A DNA stretch of 64,000 nucleotides from Planctomycetota bacterium. GTDB lineage: Bacteria; Planctomycetota; Phycisphaerae; UBA1845. Positions 9,682-18,361 of this stretch are shown here, piece by piece. Location: the NCBI GenBank assembly GCA_016208685.1, contig JACQXM010000015.1:141098-205097 (forward strand), read 5' to 3'. Within the stretch, counting starts at the first letter, position 1, and every line of letters starts with the position of its first letter. Both the position numbers and the translations under genes were made by a program. The notes beneath the pieces were generated by a model. The model saw only the letters and a program-made list of their open reading frames with translations. It searched no databases and had not been told where the DNA came from.

Positions 9682-10464
9682 CTATCGGTGGCGAAGAGTC
9701 ACCAGGGCGATCATTCCGGCGACGGCCAACAGCCACGTCATCGGCTCCGGTAGCAGCGGGGTGGGAATGGCCGCCCCCCACGCCCGGCCGATCAGAAAGT
9801 CGCCGCTGAGGTAGGAGAGCCTGGTCGCGGCGCCGGTCTGCGGATTGATGCGCACGATCTGATTGGTGGAACGGATGCCGAACACCTCACCGTCGAGCGT
9901 AGTCGCCAGCGCGAACACGTCGATGTAGGGTATGCTTCCCACGCGACTGGCGCCTCCGCGACTGCGGTTGAGCTCCACAAGCACACCGGCGTCCGTGCTC
10001 AGCAGCAGTCTTCCCGCGGCATCGACCGTCAGGTCTCCTGCGGAGCGATACCCGGAGATTGTTCCGCGTGCCGTGCCGGCGCCGGTAAGCGGATCGATCT
10101 CGGCCAGAAAGTTGTCGCCCGCGGCGTAGAGCCTGCCATCGTGGTCGAAGGTAAGGGAATCGATCCCCATGATGCTCCCCGCCTCGCCAAAGCCGTGGCT
10201 GCCGATGAGCCGACTCCAACCACTGCCGGGGTCGATCTCGTAGACGTACCGCCCGGTGACGCCGAACAGGCGGCCGGTGGAATCGGCGGCGATGTCCGTG
10301 AATTGTGCCGCCGTCGAGCCGACGAGCTCCGTATGCCCACCCGGCAGCTCCACGCGGAGCAGTTGATTGACGGAATCGGTCACAAACATGTAGGTCGGGT
10401 CGGCTTGTGCCGCCGCGGCCGTGGATAGGGCAAGAAACCCTGCCATGAGGGGTCTGGTGCGCAC
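9682..10464 (-). CDS. PEP-CTERM propeller-like exported protein
   Basis: I prefer the GTG at 10464 because CGGGAGG lies seven bases upstream and the signal peptide follows at once (PLMAGFLALSTAAAAQA); the ORF-track start is 42 codons too early. The 260-residue product has repeating four-strand motifs such as DIAADSTGRLFGVTG, LTFDHDGRLYAAG and LTVDAAGRLLLST. This suggests a six- or seven-bladed beta-propeller. It ends with a PEP-CTERM tail: LPEPMTWL, hydrophobic LLAVAGMIALVTL, then RHR. It is probably exported and processed by an exosortase encoded elsewhere. The ligand of the propeller is unknown. Confidence 0.8.
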   Translation of the reverse strand: MRTRPLMAGFLALSTAAAAQADPTYMFVTDSVNQLLRVELPGGHTELVGSTAAQFTDIAADSTGRLFGVTGRYVYEIDPGSGWSRLIGSHGFGEAGSIMGIDSLTFDHDGRLYAAGDNFLAEIDPLTGAGTARGTISGYRSAGDLTVDAAGRLLLSTDAGVLVELNRSRGGASRVGSIPYIDVFALATTLDGEVFGIRSTNQIVRINPQTGAATRLSYLSGDFLIGRAWGAAIPTPLLPEPMTWLLAVAGMIALVTLRHR

Positions 10465-10680
10465 GAGTGAGCCTCCCGGAAGGTCCGACGGCCCGGCATT
10501 TCGCCCGCGAAGGCCGGCGCGGCGGGCGGGCGGCTGAAGAACCTCACTGGCCGTCCGCCGTGGTTCATCGACGCGGTTTCTTCCGCACATAAGTGCGGGA
10601 TTTCACGCAGCGTCCGTTCCGGTTTTCCGGTTGTCGCCGCGGCGCCGTTCGTAAACTGTGCCGATCCTGCGGCAGACGAT

Positions 10681-10720
10681 TCTCAAAAATGGAAAACCGA
10701 ATTCCCGGACTTGGGAATTC
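10681..10720. promoter_or_regulatory. double inverted repeat in divergent intergenic region
   Basis: TTCTCAAAAATGGAAAA at about 10681 is, on the minus strand, a degenerate copy of the TTTCTCATTTTTGAGAAA palindrome. It is followed at 10699-10720 by a perfect 8-bp inverted repeat, GAATTCCC then six bases then GGGAATTC. The pair lies in the 404-bp gap between the PEP-CTERM gene (minus) and resB (plus), so it may control either. A weak sigma-54-like GTGGAACGCAACGTGCC lies at 10725 on the plus strand. Nothing else stands out in this gap. Confidence 0.4.
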
Positions 10721-10868
10721 GCCGGTGGAACGCAACGTGCCTTGATGGTTGGCGACCGCTTTTGGCGGCTTGTCCGCTGGCCATGCGTCGCGATCTGACA
10801 GGCGCGGCGCTCGAATCGGACCGGGATGTTATCAGCGGGTACATACGCCGGCGTGAAGGAAGTCCATC

Positions 10869-12791
10869 ATGCTCTCGACTGACGTTTCCAACCGACTCCC
10901 GGAAGGCCGGCGCACCTGGCTCCGGCTGGCCGGATCGCTGTGGTTCGCCGCGGTCATCATGGTGTTGCTGCTGGTGGCCATGGCGTTTGCCACGGTGTAC
11001 GAGTCGTCACACGGAACGGACGCGGTCCAAAGCGCGTTCTATAAGACATGGTGGTTCGAGACGCTGCTGGCGCTGCTGGCGCTGAACGTCACCGCCGCTG
11101 TCGTCGTCCGCTATCCTTTCAATCGTCGACAGGTAGGTTTCGTCATCACGCACGCCTCCATCGTTCTCATCGTCCTGGGGGCGTGGATCAGCGATCGCTT
11201 CGGCGTAGCGGGGCAACTGGCGCTGGTCGAAGGCGAAACGACCTCGGGCTTCAACGTCGAAATGGACGCGGTGACGCTGGTGAACCGTTCCACCGGCGGC
11301 CGCGCCGAGGTTGTGCTCACGCCGTCGTTGCTCGAATCGCTGGCCTCGCCCACTCCGACCAGCCTGCCAACGCTGGCGTTGAGCGACGTCCGCGTCGAAG
11401 TGCAGCGATTCCTCGCGGATGCGGTGGGCAGGGAATCGGTGGTCGACGACGCTCCGTATCCTCAAACGGCGGTGGAACTCGCCGCCACCGGAGAGCTGGG
11501 CGACAAGAATGCGTGGCTGTTCGCCGGCAAGACGGCGGAAGTAGACGGGTTGGCTGTTTCCTTCCGCATGGCGGCCGACGCCGCGGAGTTGGAGCGACTG
11601 CTGGCGGAGGTTCCCACCGCGACGCCGACGCGGATCGTCAACGCGGAATGGAGCGGCGGCGCCGCGGAAATCCCCCTCCAGCAATGCACGGAGAAGCCGG
11701 CCGCCCTGGGCGATTCCGGATTCACGCTCCAGGTCCTGCGCTACCTGCCGCACGCCACGGTGGGGACGGGCAACAAGATGGTCAACGCTTCGGACGAACC
11801 GCTGAACCCCGCGGTCGAAGTCGAGGTAACCGGCCCGGCCGGTAGCGAGCGCCGCGTGGCCTTCGCTCGCTTTCCGGATTTCCGTTCCATGCACGGCGCG
11901 GCGGACGCGGACAACGTGAAGATCACCTTCGTCGAATCGGGCGGCGGCGCGCAGACGCCGATCGCCATCCTGGGCGCACCCGACGGCGCCCTGCATGTAC
12001 GTTTCACGCCCAGAACCGGGCAGCCCGTGGTGCAGCGGCTCGCCATCGGCACGCCGGTGGAATCCCCCTGGCCGGGGCGGCGCTTCGTCATCCGGCGGCG
12101 GTTCGAGCATGCGCGCGTGAGTCGAACCTTCGAGCCCGTCGGCGGCGAAGCGGGCCACGGCGTTCCCGTGTTGCGCGTGAAAGTCGCGAGCGCCAAATCA
12201 TCGGCCGAGCTGTGGCTGGAGAAACAACGACCCTTGCCGCTCACCATCGACGGCGCGGCACACGAGCTCGCCTTCGGGGAGCGGAGCATCCCGCTCGGCT
12301 TCAACGTGACGCTCAATCGCTTCACCGTGGGCTACTATCCGGGCGAGAACCGTCCTCGCTCCTTCGAGAGCCAGGTGACGATCACCGACCCGGTGAACGG
12401 CCGGACGCAGGGGCGGGTCATCTCCATGAACCACCCCACGGAATACGGCGGCTTCAGCTTCTTCCAATCGAGCTACCGCCTGGACGGCAAGCGTGCCATG
12501 AGCGTGCTTAGCGTCTCGCGCGATCCCGGCCAGCCCGTGGTGTTCACCGGCTACATCACGCTGTTGCTGGGGATGATTGTGGTTCTGGTGGTCCGCATGG
12601 GCGACCGCAAGCGGCAGACGGGCGAGCACCGCAGCAACGGCGTGGCCTTGCGGCTGCCGGAAGTGAAAGCGGAGCCGCGTCCGTCGCCGCGCCGGGCGGC
12701 GCTGGCGGGCACTTCGGCGCGGCGCACCGGGGTCCTGTCGCACTCGCGGCCCGAACCGGCGGCGGCCGGGGAGGATACACCTGGCACGTAG
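10869..12791 (+). CDS. resB: ResB-like cytochrome c biogenesis protein
   Basis: This is the ResB/Ccs1 half of the System II haem-ligation complex, which delivers haem across the cytoplasmic membrane to CXXCH apocytochromes. The 640-residue protein has three N-terminal membrane segments (about residues 22-42, 58-74 and 88-106, the last containing ITHASIVLIVLG). A large periplasmic domain follows, ending in the ResB-like MNHPTEYGGFSFFQSSYR, then a fourth membrane segment (YITLLLGMIVVLVV) and a basic Pro/Arg-rich tail. It starts at 10869 after GAAGGAAG. It is followed 16 bp later by the CcsA gene, as expected for the two-subunit system. Its location just before the haem-rich operon makes functional sense. 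Confidence 0.88.
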   Translation: MLSTDVSNRLPEGRRTWLRLAGSLWFAAVIMVLLLVAMAFATVYESSHGTDAVQSAFYKTWWFETLLALLALNVTAAVVVRYPFNRRQVGFVITHASIVLIVLGAWISDRFGVAGQLALVEGETTSGFNVEMDAVTLVNRSTGGRAEVVLTPSLLESLASPTPTSLPTLALSDVRVEVQRFLADAVGRESVVDDAPYPQTAVELAATGELGDKNAWLFAGKTAEVDGLAVSFRMAADAAELERLLAEVPTATPTRIVNAEWSGGAAEIPLQQCTEKPAALGDSGFTLQVLRYLPHATVGTGNKMVNASDEPLNPAVEVEVTGPAGSERRVAFARFPDFRSMHGAADADNVKITFVESGGGAQTPIAILGAPDGALHVRFTPRTGQPVVQRLAIGTPVESPWPGRRFVIRRRFEHARVSRTFEPVGGEAGHGVPVLRVKVASAKSSAELWLEKQRPLPLTIDGAAHELAFGERSIPLGFNVTLNRFTVGYYPGENRPRSFESQVTITDPVNGRTQGRVISMNHPTEYGGFSFFQSSYRLDGKRAMSVLSVSRDPGQPVVFTGYITLLLGMIVVLVVRMGDRKRQTGEHRSNGVALRLPEVKAEPRPSPRRAALAGTSARRTGVLSHSRPEPAAAGEDTPGT

Positions 12792-12807
12792 CAGGAGCGG
12801 TCGACTG

Positions 12808-14628
12808 ATGCTCAGACAAGCCACATTCTTATTGGCGGCGTTCGTGGCCCCGGCGCTGGTCGGGGCGGCGGAGCTTCCCTCGAACTTCGACCTTACGGCG
12901 CTGCGCGAGTTGCCGGTGCAGCACGACGGCCGCTGGCCGCCGCTGGATACCGTGGCGCGCGACGTGGTGAAGTCAGTGACCGGTGTCTCCCACGGCAACG
13001 ACGACGGAGCGCTGTTGCGCCTGCTGGCGTGGACGTTCGATCCGCAGTCGTGGATGAGCGAGCCGCTGATTCGCATCGCCAACGCGGAACTGCGCGGCGA
13101 ACTGCGCCTCCCGCCCAACAAGACGGTGTTTTCGTTCGCCGAGCTGTCCACGCACGCTCCGCTGACCGACCTGCGCAAGGACCTGGCGCGGGCGGATCGC
13201 AGCCGCAAGCTCGATCCCCTGCAATCCAAGGTCAGCGATATCCACGAGAAACTCGGGCTCCTGCAGCGGGTTTTCTCGGGACAGGTGATCCGGCCGATTC
13301 CCGATCCCAAGGACATGCTGGGCGCCTGGCTGCCGATCGCGGCCGCGCAGGCAAACGACAGCGAAGAGTCGAAGAAGGTCACGGCCGCGTGGGATTCACT
13401 GCGCAAGGCGTTCGTCGCGGGAGACGGCGCTGCATTCGCCGAGGCTTCGCAACGGCTCACCACAAGCCTGGCGGGGCTCCCCGCCGCCTATCGTCCCCTG
13501 CCGCGGCTCATCGCCACCGAGCTGCACTACAACCGCCTCCAGCCCTACCGTTCCGCGTGGCGGATGATGGCAGTGGGCACCTTGCTGGCGCTGGCGGCCA
13601 TGTTCGTACGGCGCAAGTGGTTCGACGGGCTGGCCGCCCTGCCCATGGTCGCGGGATTCGTGCTGGTCAGCTACGGCCTGTGGCTTCGCTGGGACATCGC
13701 CGGGCGAATCCCCGCCTCGAACATGTTTGAGTCGTTGCTGTTCCTGGGATGGGGCGTGGGAGTGTTCGCCATCCTCTCCATCCTGGCGTTCCCGCAACGG
13801 TTGGTGCCGCTGACCGCATCCGGCATGAGCGCCGTGGCGCTGTTGCTCGCCGACGTGCTTCCCGTGGACCATTTCATCCGCCCCATCGCGCCGGTGCTGC
13901 TGGACACGGTGTGGATGTCCATCCACGTGCCGATCATCATGGTATCCTACTCCGTGCTGGCGCTGGCGGTGTTCATCGCCCACATTCAGCTCGTGGTTCT
14001 CGCCGTGTCGCCGGGGCGGCAGCGGGTGAGCGAGGCAATCGACTCCCTGCACTACTGGTACGTTCACGTGGGATCGATTCTGCTGGCCGCCGGGATTATC
14101 ACCGGCAGCATGTGGGCGGCCGCGTCGTGGGGCCGTTATTGGGGTTGGGACCCCAAGGAAGTCTGGTCCCTGGTGGCCCTGCTGGGGTATCTGACGATCC
14201 TGCACGTTCGGGTGGACCGCCTACGACCGCCGGCCTGGGCGATCGCCGCCGGGGTGGCCTTGACGGTGGCGCTGATGTGGCTGGCGGCGCCGAAGATCGG
14301 ACTGCTCAGCGGCGCGCGACTGCCCGCGGCCGCGGCGACGGTGCTGGCGATGGTGGTCCTGGTCGCGGCGCGCGGCCGATTCGCCACCGCGGTCAAGAGC
14401 ATCCTGTGCTTCTGGCTGATCATCATGACCTACGTCGGTGTGAACTACGTGCTGGGCACGGGGCTGCACAGCTACGGGTTCGGCACCGGAGCGGTGGTCC
14501 GCTACATGTTCCTCATCGGCGGCGTAGATTTGGCGCTGGTGGGGCTGTGTACCGTGGTGTTCGTCGCCCGACGCGGCTGGCGCCTCACCCTGCCGCAGAT
14601 CGCACCGTTGGGGATGGCCCCGGCCTGA
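12808..14628 (+). CDS. ccsA: CcsA/ResC-type cytochrome c biogenesis protein
   Basis: The C-terminal ~380 residues carry the CcsA/CcmF core: many membrane helices and the haem-handling WWD motif (WGRYWGWDPKEVWSL). They also contain family histidines, for example in VWMSIHVPIIMVSY and HYWYVHVGSILLAAG. The first ~240 residues are a periplasmic extension behind a signal sequence, a layout I associate with long ResC proteins of planctomycetes and Bacteroidetes. Together with ResB it forms the System II synthetase. The ATG follows GGAG, 16 bp after resB, so the two genes are likely co-transcribed. A 186-bp gap with its own sigma-54 promoter separates it from the Fe-S gene downstream. Confidence 0.9.
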   Translation: MLRQATFLLAAFVAPALVGAAELPSNFDLTALRELPVQHDGRWPPLDTVARDVVKSVTGVSHGNDDGALLRLLAWTFDPQSWMSEPLIRIANAELRGELRLPPNKTVFSFAELSTHAPLTDLRKDLARADRSRKLDPLQSKVSDIHEKLGLLQRVFSGQVIRPIPDPKDMLGAWLPIAAAQANDSEESKKVTAAWDSLRKAFVAGDGAAFAEASQRLTTSLAGLPAAYRPLPRLIATELHYNRLQPYRSAWRMMAVGTLLALAAMFVRRKWFDGLAALPMVAGFVLVSYGLWLRWDIAGRIPASNMFESLLFLGWGVGVFAILSILAFPQRLVPLTASGMSAVALLLADVLPVDHFIRPIAPVLLDTVWMSIHVPIIMVSYSVLALAVFIAHIQLVVLAVSPGRQRVSEAIDSLHYWYVHVGSILLAAGIITGSMWAAASWGRYWGWDPKEVWSLVALLGYLTILHVRVDRLRPPAWAIAAGVALTVALMWLAAPKIGLLSGARLPAAAATVLAMVVLVAARGRFATAVKSILCFWLIIMTYVGVNYVLGTGLHSYGFGTGAVVRYMFLIGGVDLALVGLCTVVFVARRGWRLTLPQIAPLGMAPA

Positions 14629-14735
14629 GCGGCCCAAGTCGTGCCGCGGCACCGCGCGCGGGGTCGCTTTCCCGGCGGAATCCGCCGCGTTCATCCAGCT
14701 TAACAGCCGCTTTTTCGCCTGCACTTCCGCGCCCG

Positions 14736-14751
14736 TGGCACGGGGCTTGCA
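14736..14751 (+). promoter_or_regulatory. consensus sigma-54 promoter of the respiratory operon
   Basis: TGGCACGGGGCTTGCA is a full match to TGGCACGRNNNTTGCW, with GG and GC 10 bp apart. It lies 64 bp before the ATG of the Fe-S protein gene at 14815. It is the strongest sigma-54 site in the window. I found no copy of the 1291 palindrome upstream; that stretch is coding sequence of ccsA. Confidence 0.75.
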
Positions 14752-14814
14752 GCCCGTATGAGGGCAGGCTGGGGGCAACCCGTCCTGCCGGACACGCCGG
14801 GAGGTGGGTTCGCC

Positions 14815-15831
14815 ATGAGCCTGGATCGACGAAGCTTCGTGCAATGTCTGGCGGCGGTGGCGTTGCCGGTTCCGAGCGGGCGCGCGGAGACAGGACAAGT
14901 CCTTGCGCCCGAGGAGTCCGAGGGCGGGGACCGCCGGCCGGGGGTGCTGGTGGACATCCCCAACTGCATCGGCTGCCGCAAGTGCGAGTTCGCATGTCAG
15001 GAGGCGGCCGGCTTCGAAGTGCCACCTATTGACACTTTCGACGATAAGTCCGTTTTCCGGGCGCACCGCCGGCCCGGGCCGCGCGGCTACACCACGGTGA
15101 ACGAGTTTCCCAACCCCCGCGACCCGGACAAGCCCCTGTACGTTAAGGTGAACTGCCTGCATTGCGCTCAGCCCGCCTGCGCCTCGGCGTGCCTGGTGGG
15201 AGCGCTGCGCAAGCAGGCCAACGGCGCCGTGACCTACGACGCGCACAAGTGCATGGGCTGCCGCTACTGCATGATCGCCTGCCCGTTCCAGATTCCCGCC
15301 TATGACTACCACGATCCGCTCACGCCGCAGGTGCGCAAGTGCACGTTCTGTTTCGAGCGCACATCGCAGGCGGGGGGGGTGCCGGCGTGCGTGAAGATCT
15401 GCCCCAACGACGCCCTGGCGTACGGGCCGCGGAGCGAGTTGCTGGCCATCGCGCACCAGCGGATCGCGGCGCGGCCGGAGCAGTATGTGGACCACGTGTA
15501 CGGCGAGCACGAAGTGGGCGGCACCTCGTGGCTGTATCTTTCCCCGGTGCCCTTCGACAAGCTGGCGCTGCCGTTGCTGGGCGCCACGCCGCCCGGCGCC
15601 GTCACGGAGTCCATTCAGCACGCGGTGTTCAAGTACTTCGTCCCGCCCCTGGCACTCTACGCGCTGCTGGCGCTGGTGATGCGCCTGTCGCGGCGCGAGG
15701 TGCCCTCGGACGGAGGCGCCGCCGAGGGCGGCGGTGCGGCGCGGTCGCGCGGCGCCGCGCGGCGCCACCAGGACGATGGGCGCGGCCCGGCGCATAGTCC
15801 GGAAGAGGTTCCGGAGGTGGTGTCCGCATGA
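14815..15831 (+). CDS. Tat-exported HybA/DmsB-like four-cluster Fe-S protein
   Basis: I start at ATG 14815, just after GGGAGGTGGG, which puts a twin-arginine signal at the N-terminus (DRRSFVQCLAAVALPVP). The body has four ferredoxin-type cysteine groups: CIGCRKCEFAC, CLHCAQPACASAC, CMGCRYCMIAC and CTFC..CVKICP. That is the layout of HybA, NrfC and DmsB electron-transfer subunits. A single membrane helix near the C-terminus (YFVPPLALYALLALVM) anchors it, as in HybA, and a basic low-complexity tail follows. It should pass electrons between the NrfD-like quinol protein encoded next (4-bp overlap) and the periplasmic haems. No molybdopterin or hydrogenase catalytic subunit is encoded nearby. Confidence 0.9.
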   Translation: MSLDRRSFVQCLAAVALPVPSGRAETGQVLAPEESEGGDRRPGVLVDIPNCIGCRKCEFACQEAAGFEVPPIDTFDDKSVFRAHRRPGPRGYTTVNEFPNPRDPDKPLYVKVNCLHCAQPACASACLVGALRKQANGAVTYDAHKCMGCRYCMIACPFQIPAYDYHDPLTPQVRKCTFCFERTSQAGGVPACVKICPNDALAYGPRSELLAIAHQRIAARPEQYVDHVYGEHEVGGTSWLYLSPVPFDKLALPLLGATPPGAVTESIQHAVFKYFVPPLALYALLALVMRLSRREVPSDGGAAEGGGAARSRGAARRHQDDGRGPAHSPEEVPEVVSA

Positions 15832-17021
15832 CGCTTCACGCCCAACCCGTGCCCCTGGGGCACAAGGTGCTCACGCCCGGCGTGTTCCTGCTGCTGGTTC
15901 TGATCGCCGTCGGACTGGGTTTCGCGGCCTATCGCTTTGTGTTCGGGCTGTCGGCAACCACCAATCTGGACCAGCAACATCCGTGGGGGCTGTGGATCGC
16001 CATCGATGTCGCCACCGGTGTGGCGCTGGCGGCAGGGGGGTTCACCACCGCGGCCCTGGTACATGTGTTTCATCGCGAGCACTTTCACGTGGTGGCGCGC
16101 CCGGCACTGCTGACGGCCATGCTGGGTTACACCTTCGTGGGGCTGGGGCTGATGGCGGACCTGGGCCGCTATTACAACATCTGGCACCCCATGCTGCCCT
16201 CGATGTGGCAGGGCAACTCCGTGCTCTTCGAAGTGGGTATGTGCGTGATGTGCTACCTCACGGTGCTCTATCTGGAGTTCCTGCCGGTGGTGTGCGAGCG
16301 TCTCGAACGCCACGCACGCCGCCCGGCGCTCGCCCGTCTGGCGGTTCGGGCGCGAGGCATGGTCGAGGCCATCATGCCGCTTCTGCTCATCGCCGGCGTC
16401 GTACTTTCCTGCCTGCACCAGTCGTCGCTCGGCAATCTCATGGTCATCGCCCCGACCAAAGTTCACGCCCTGTGGTACACGCCGATCCTGTCGCTGCTGT
16501 TTCTGCTGTCCGCGATCGCCGTGGGGTTCCCCATGGTGATCGTGGAGTCGCTGGCGGCCTCGTGGGCCATGGAGACCGAGCCCGAGATGCCGGTGCTCAG
16601 CCGGCTGGCGAAGTACGTGCCGGTGCTCCTGGGGGTGTACGCCGCATTCAAGGTGGGGGATTTGGCGGTTCGCGAACGACAGGGCCTCGTCCTGGAGGGA
16701 TCGTTGCAAAGCACCATGTTCCTGATCGAAATGCTCGCCGGCGTTCTGCTGCCGCTACTGCTATTCCTCTCGGCGCGGGTGCGAAACCGCCCGGGGACGC
16801 TGTTCCTGGCGGCGCTGCTGGTAGTGCTCGGAGTGGCACTGAACCGTGTCAACGTGTTCTGGATCGCCTATCGGCCGCCTTACGCGGTGGCGGACTACGT
16901 CCCGGCGCTGGGCGAAATCGCGGTGACTCTGGGGCTGATCTCGCTACTGATCCTTTGTTACCGACTTGCCGTAACCTACCTGCCGGTGATCGCGGCGCCG
17001 CACCGCGGGAGGGTCGCATGA
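15828..17021 (+). CDS. NrfD/HybB-like integral membrane quinol protein
   Basis: The 397-residue protein has about ten membrane helices and lacks haem motifs, as in the NrfD/PsrC/HybB family that exchanges electrons with the quinone pool through a partner Fe-S subunit. HybB-like features include HPWGLWIAIDVATGVALAAGGF near residue 50 and the conserved region WHPMLPSMWQGNSVLFEV. The ATG overlaps the stop of the Fe-S gene by 4 bp, and the stop overlaps the next cytochrome gene by 4 bp. This points to tight co-translation and a complex of the three products. The gene order resembles the Hmc/Tmc-type complexes of sulphate reducers, where a membrane NrfD subunit connects to a multihaem cytochrome. 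Confidence 0.88.
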   Translation: MTLHAQPVPLGHKVLTPGVFLLLVLIAVGLGFAAYRFVFGLSATTNLDQQHPWGLWIAIDVATGVALAAGGFTTAALVHVFHREHFHVVARPALLTAMLGYTFVGLGLMADLGRYYNIWHPMLPSMWQGNSVLFEVGMCVMCYLTVLYLEFLPVVCERLERHARRPALARLAVRARGMVEAIMPLLLIAGVVLSCLHQSSLGNLMVIAPTKVHALWYTPILSLLFLLSAIAVGFPMVIVESLAASWAMETEPEMPVLSRLAKYVPVLLGVYAAFKVGDLAVRERQGLVLEGSLQSTMFLIEMLAGVLLPLLLFLSARVRNRPGTLFLAALLVVLGVALNRVNVFWIAYRPPYAVADYVPALGEIAVTLGLISLLILCYRLAVTYLPVIAAPHRGRVA

Positions 17022-18247
17022 TCGACCTTGGCCGCCGCCTGCCCGGAAGCCGGAGCGCCGGCGCCTGCGTGCTTCTGGCGGCGCTGGCGCCGTTGCTGAT
17101 CACCGCCACGGGCGCCGGGCAGCCCACCAAGCGCCCCCGGCGGGCGCTCGAGCCGCCCAGCCCGGACTGCCGACACTGCCATAGTTGCGACACCCCGACT
17201 CCGGAGACGCGCTGTCTGCGCACCTGCACCCGCAACCACGAGCAGGAGGTATTGGACGAGCTGACCGCCAAGCGCGGACCGCAGCTTGTCCTCCTCGACG
17301 AACTGGAGGATCGCTACCTGCCCGTGCCCTTCGACCATCAGGGACACGCGGAGATGGCGGAGATGACCAACGGTTGTGCCGCGTGCCATCATTATACCCC
17401 CGAAGGGGCCAAGCATCCGGCCTGCAAAACCTGCCATGAAGTGGCACCCGCCAAGGAGGACATTGCCAAGCCGGGGCTGAAGGGCGCCTACCACCGCCAG
17501 TGCATGAACTGCCACCGCGAGTGGAGCGGCGAAACGCGCTGCGGCGTCTGCCATCATCCCAAGACCGGAGTGACGCAGCGCGCCGGGCCAGAGGCCATTC
17601 CCACCAAGGACGATATCATGGGCCGCATCCACCCGCCCATCCCCGAGCCGGAAGTGGAGGTGTACATCACCAAGCGGGAAGGCTACCCCGAGACACACGT
17701 GGCGTTCCGGCACAAGGCGCACATCCACGAGTACGACCTGCGCTGCGCCGACTGCCACAAGGAAGACAGTTGTTCCCGCTGCCACGCCGGCGACGCCAAA
17801 CACGTGCAGCGCACGCGCAGCCTGGACGAACACCACAAGCCCTGCGTCGACTGCCACCGCGATCAAGCCTGCGACCGTTGCCATTTCGAACCCGGTCGGC
17901 CGCAGCCGCCTCCCTTCGATCACGCACGCACCGGCTGGCCGCTTCAGCGCTACCACCAGAACAAGAGCTGTCGCGCCTGCCATGTCCGGGCGCCGTATGC
18001 CGAACTGGATCGCGCGTGCAACACCTGCCACGCGTCCTGGACTCCGGCGACCTTCAACCACGCCGCCACCGGGCAGGGGCTGGACAAAACCCATGTGAGC
18101 CAGGAGTGCGAGGAGTGCCACGCGGAACGGCGCTTTGACCGCCCGCCGCGCTGTGACGGCTGCCACGAAGAGGACGAGGGAATCACCTTTCCGGCCAAGC
18201 GGCCGGGACCGCGCACGCCGGGTCGGGAGCCGGACCGGGGCTCGTAA
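17018..18247 (+). CDS. periplasmic 13-CXXCH multiheme cytochrome c
   Basis: The true start is the ATG at 17018, overlapping the NrfD-like gene by 4 bp; the ORF track merges it into a much longer open frame. The 409-residue product has a signal peptide (GACVLLAALAPLLITATGAGQ). It has thirteen CXXCH motifs, among them CAACHH, CKTCH, CGVCHH, CADCH, CSRCH and CVDCH. The regular histidine pattern (PFDHQGH, VAFRHKAH, TFNHAATG) recalls class III/HmcA-like cytochromes, where such histidines are distal haem ligands. It is probably the periplasmic wire of the complex with the Fe-S and NrfD-like proteins. The final acceptor is unknown. Confidence 0.88.
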   Translation: MIDLGRRLPGSRSAGACVLLAALAPLLITATGAGQPTKRPRRALEPPSPDCRHCHSCDTPTPETRCLRTCTRNHEQEVLDELTAKRGPQLVLLDELEDRYLPVPFDHQGHAEMAEMTNGCAACHHYTPEGAKHPACKTCHEVAPAKEDIAKPGLKGAYHRQCMNCHREWSGETRCGVCHHPKTGVTQRAGPEAIPTKDDIMGRIHPPIPEPEVEVYITKREGYPETHVAFRHKAHIHEYDLRCADCHKEDSCSRCHAGDAKHVQRTRSLDEHHKPCVDCHRDQACDRCHFEPGRPQPPPFDHARTGWPLQRYHQNKSCRACHVRAPYAELDRACNTCHASWTPATFNHAATGQGLDKTHVSQECEECHAERRFDRPPRCDGCHEEDEGITFPAKRPGPRTPGREPDRGS

Positions 18248-18361
18248 CCGTGGGATCCACGGCCCCGCCGGCAAGGTGCGTACGGCTCGCCGGCGGCTAC
18301 GCGGCGGTCTCGCAGGCCGAGGGTTCCGTGGCGGGATGGTGAACGATCAGGAACGGGTACT

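Noticed and set aside
10581-10600. Minus-strand CCCGCACTTATGTGCGG as a sigma-54 promoter for the PEP-CTERM gene
   Set aside because: The nearly invariant GG of the -24 element is absent (CG), so the match is too poor despite its suitable place.
15734-18247. 837-codon ORF as a single gene
   Set aside because: The first half is an out-of-frame reading of the NrfD-like gene; only the part from ATG 17018 has haem motifs and a signal peptide.
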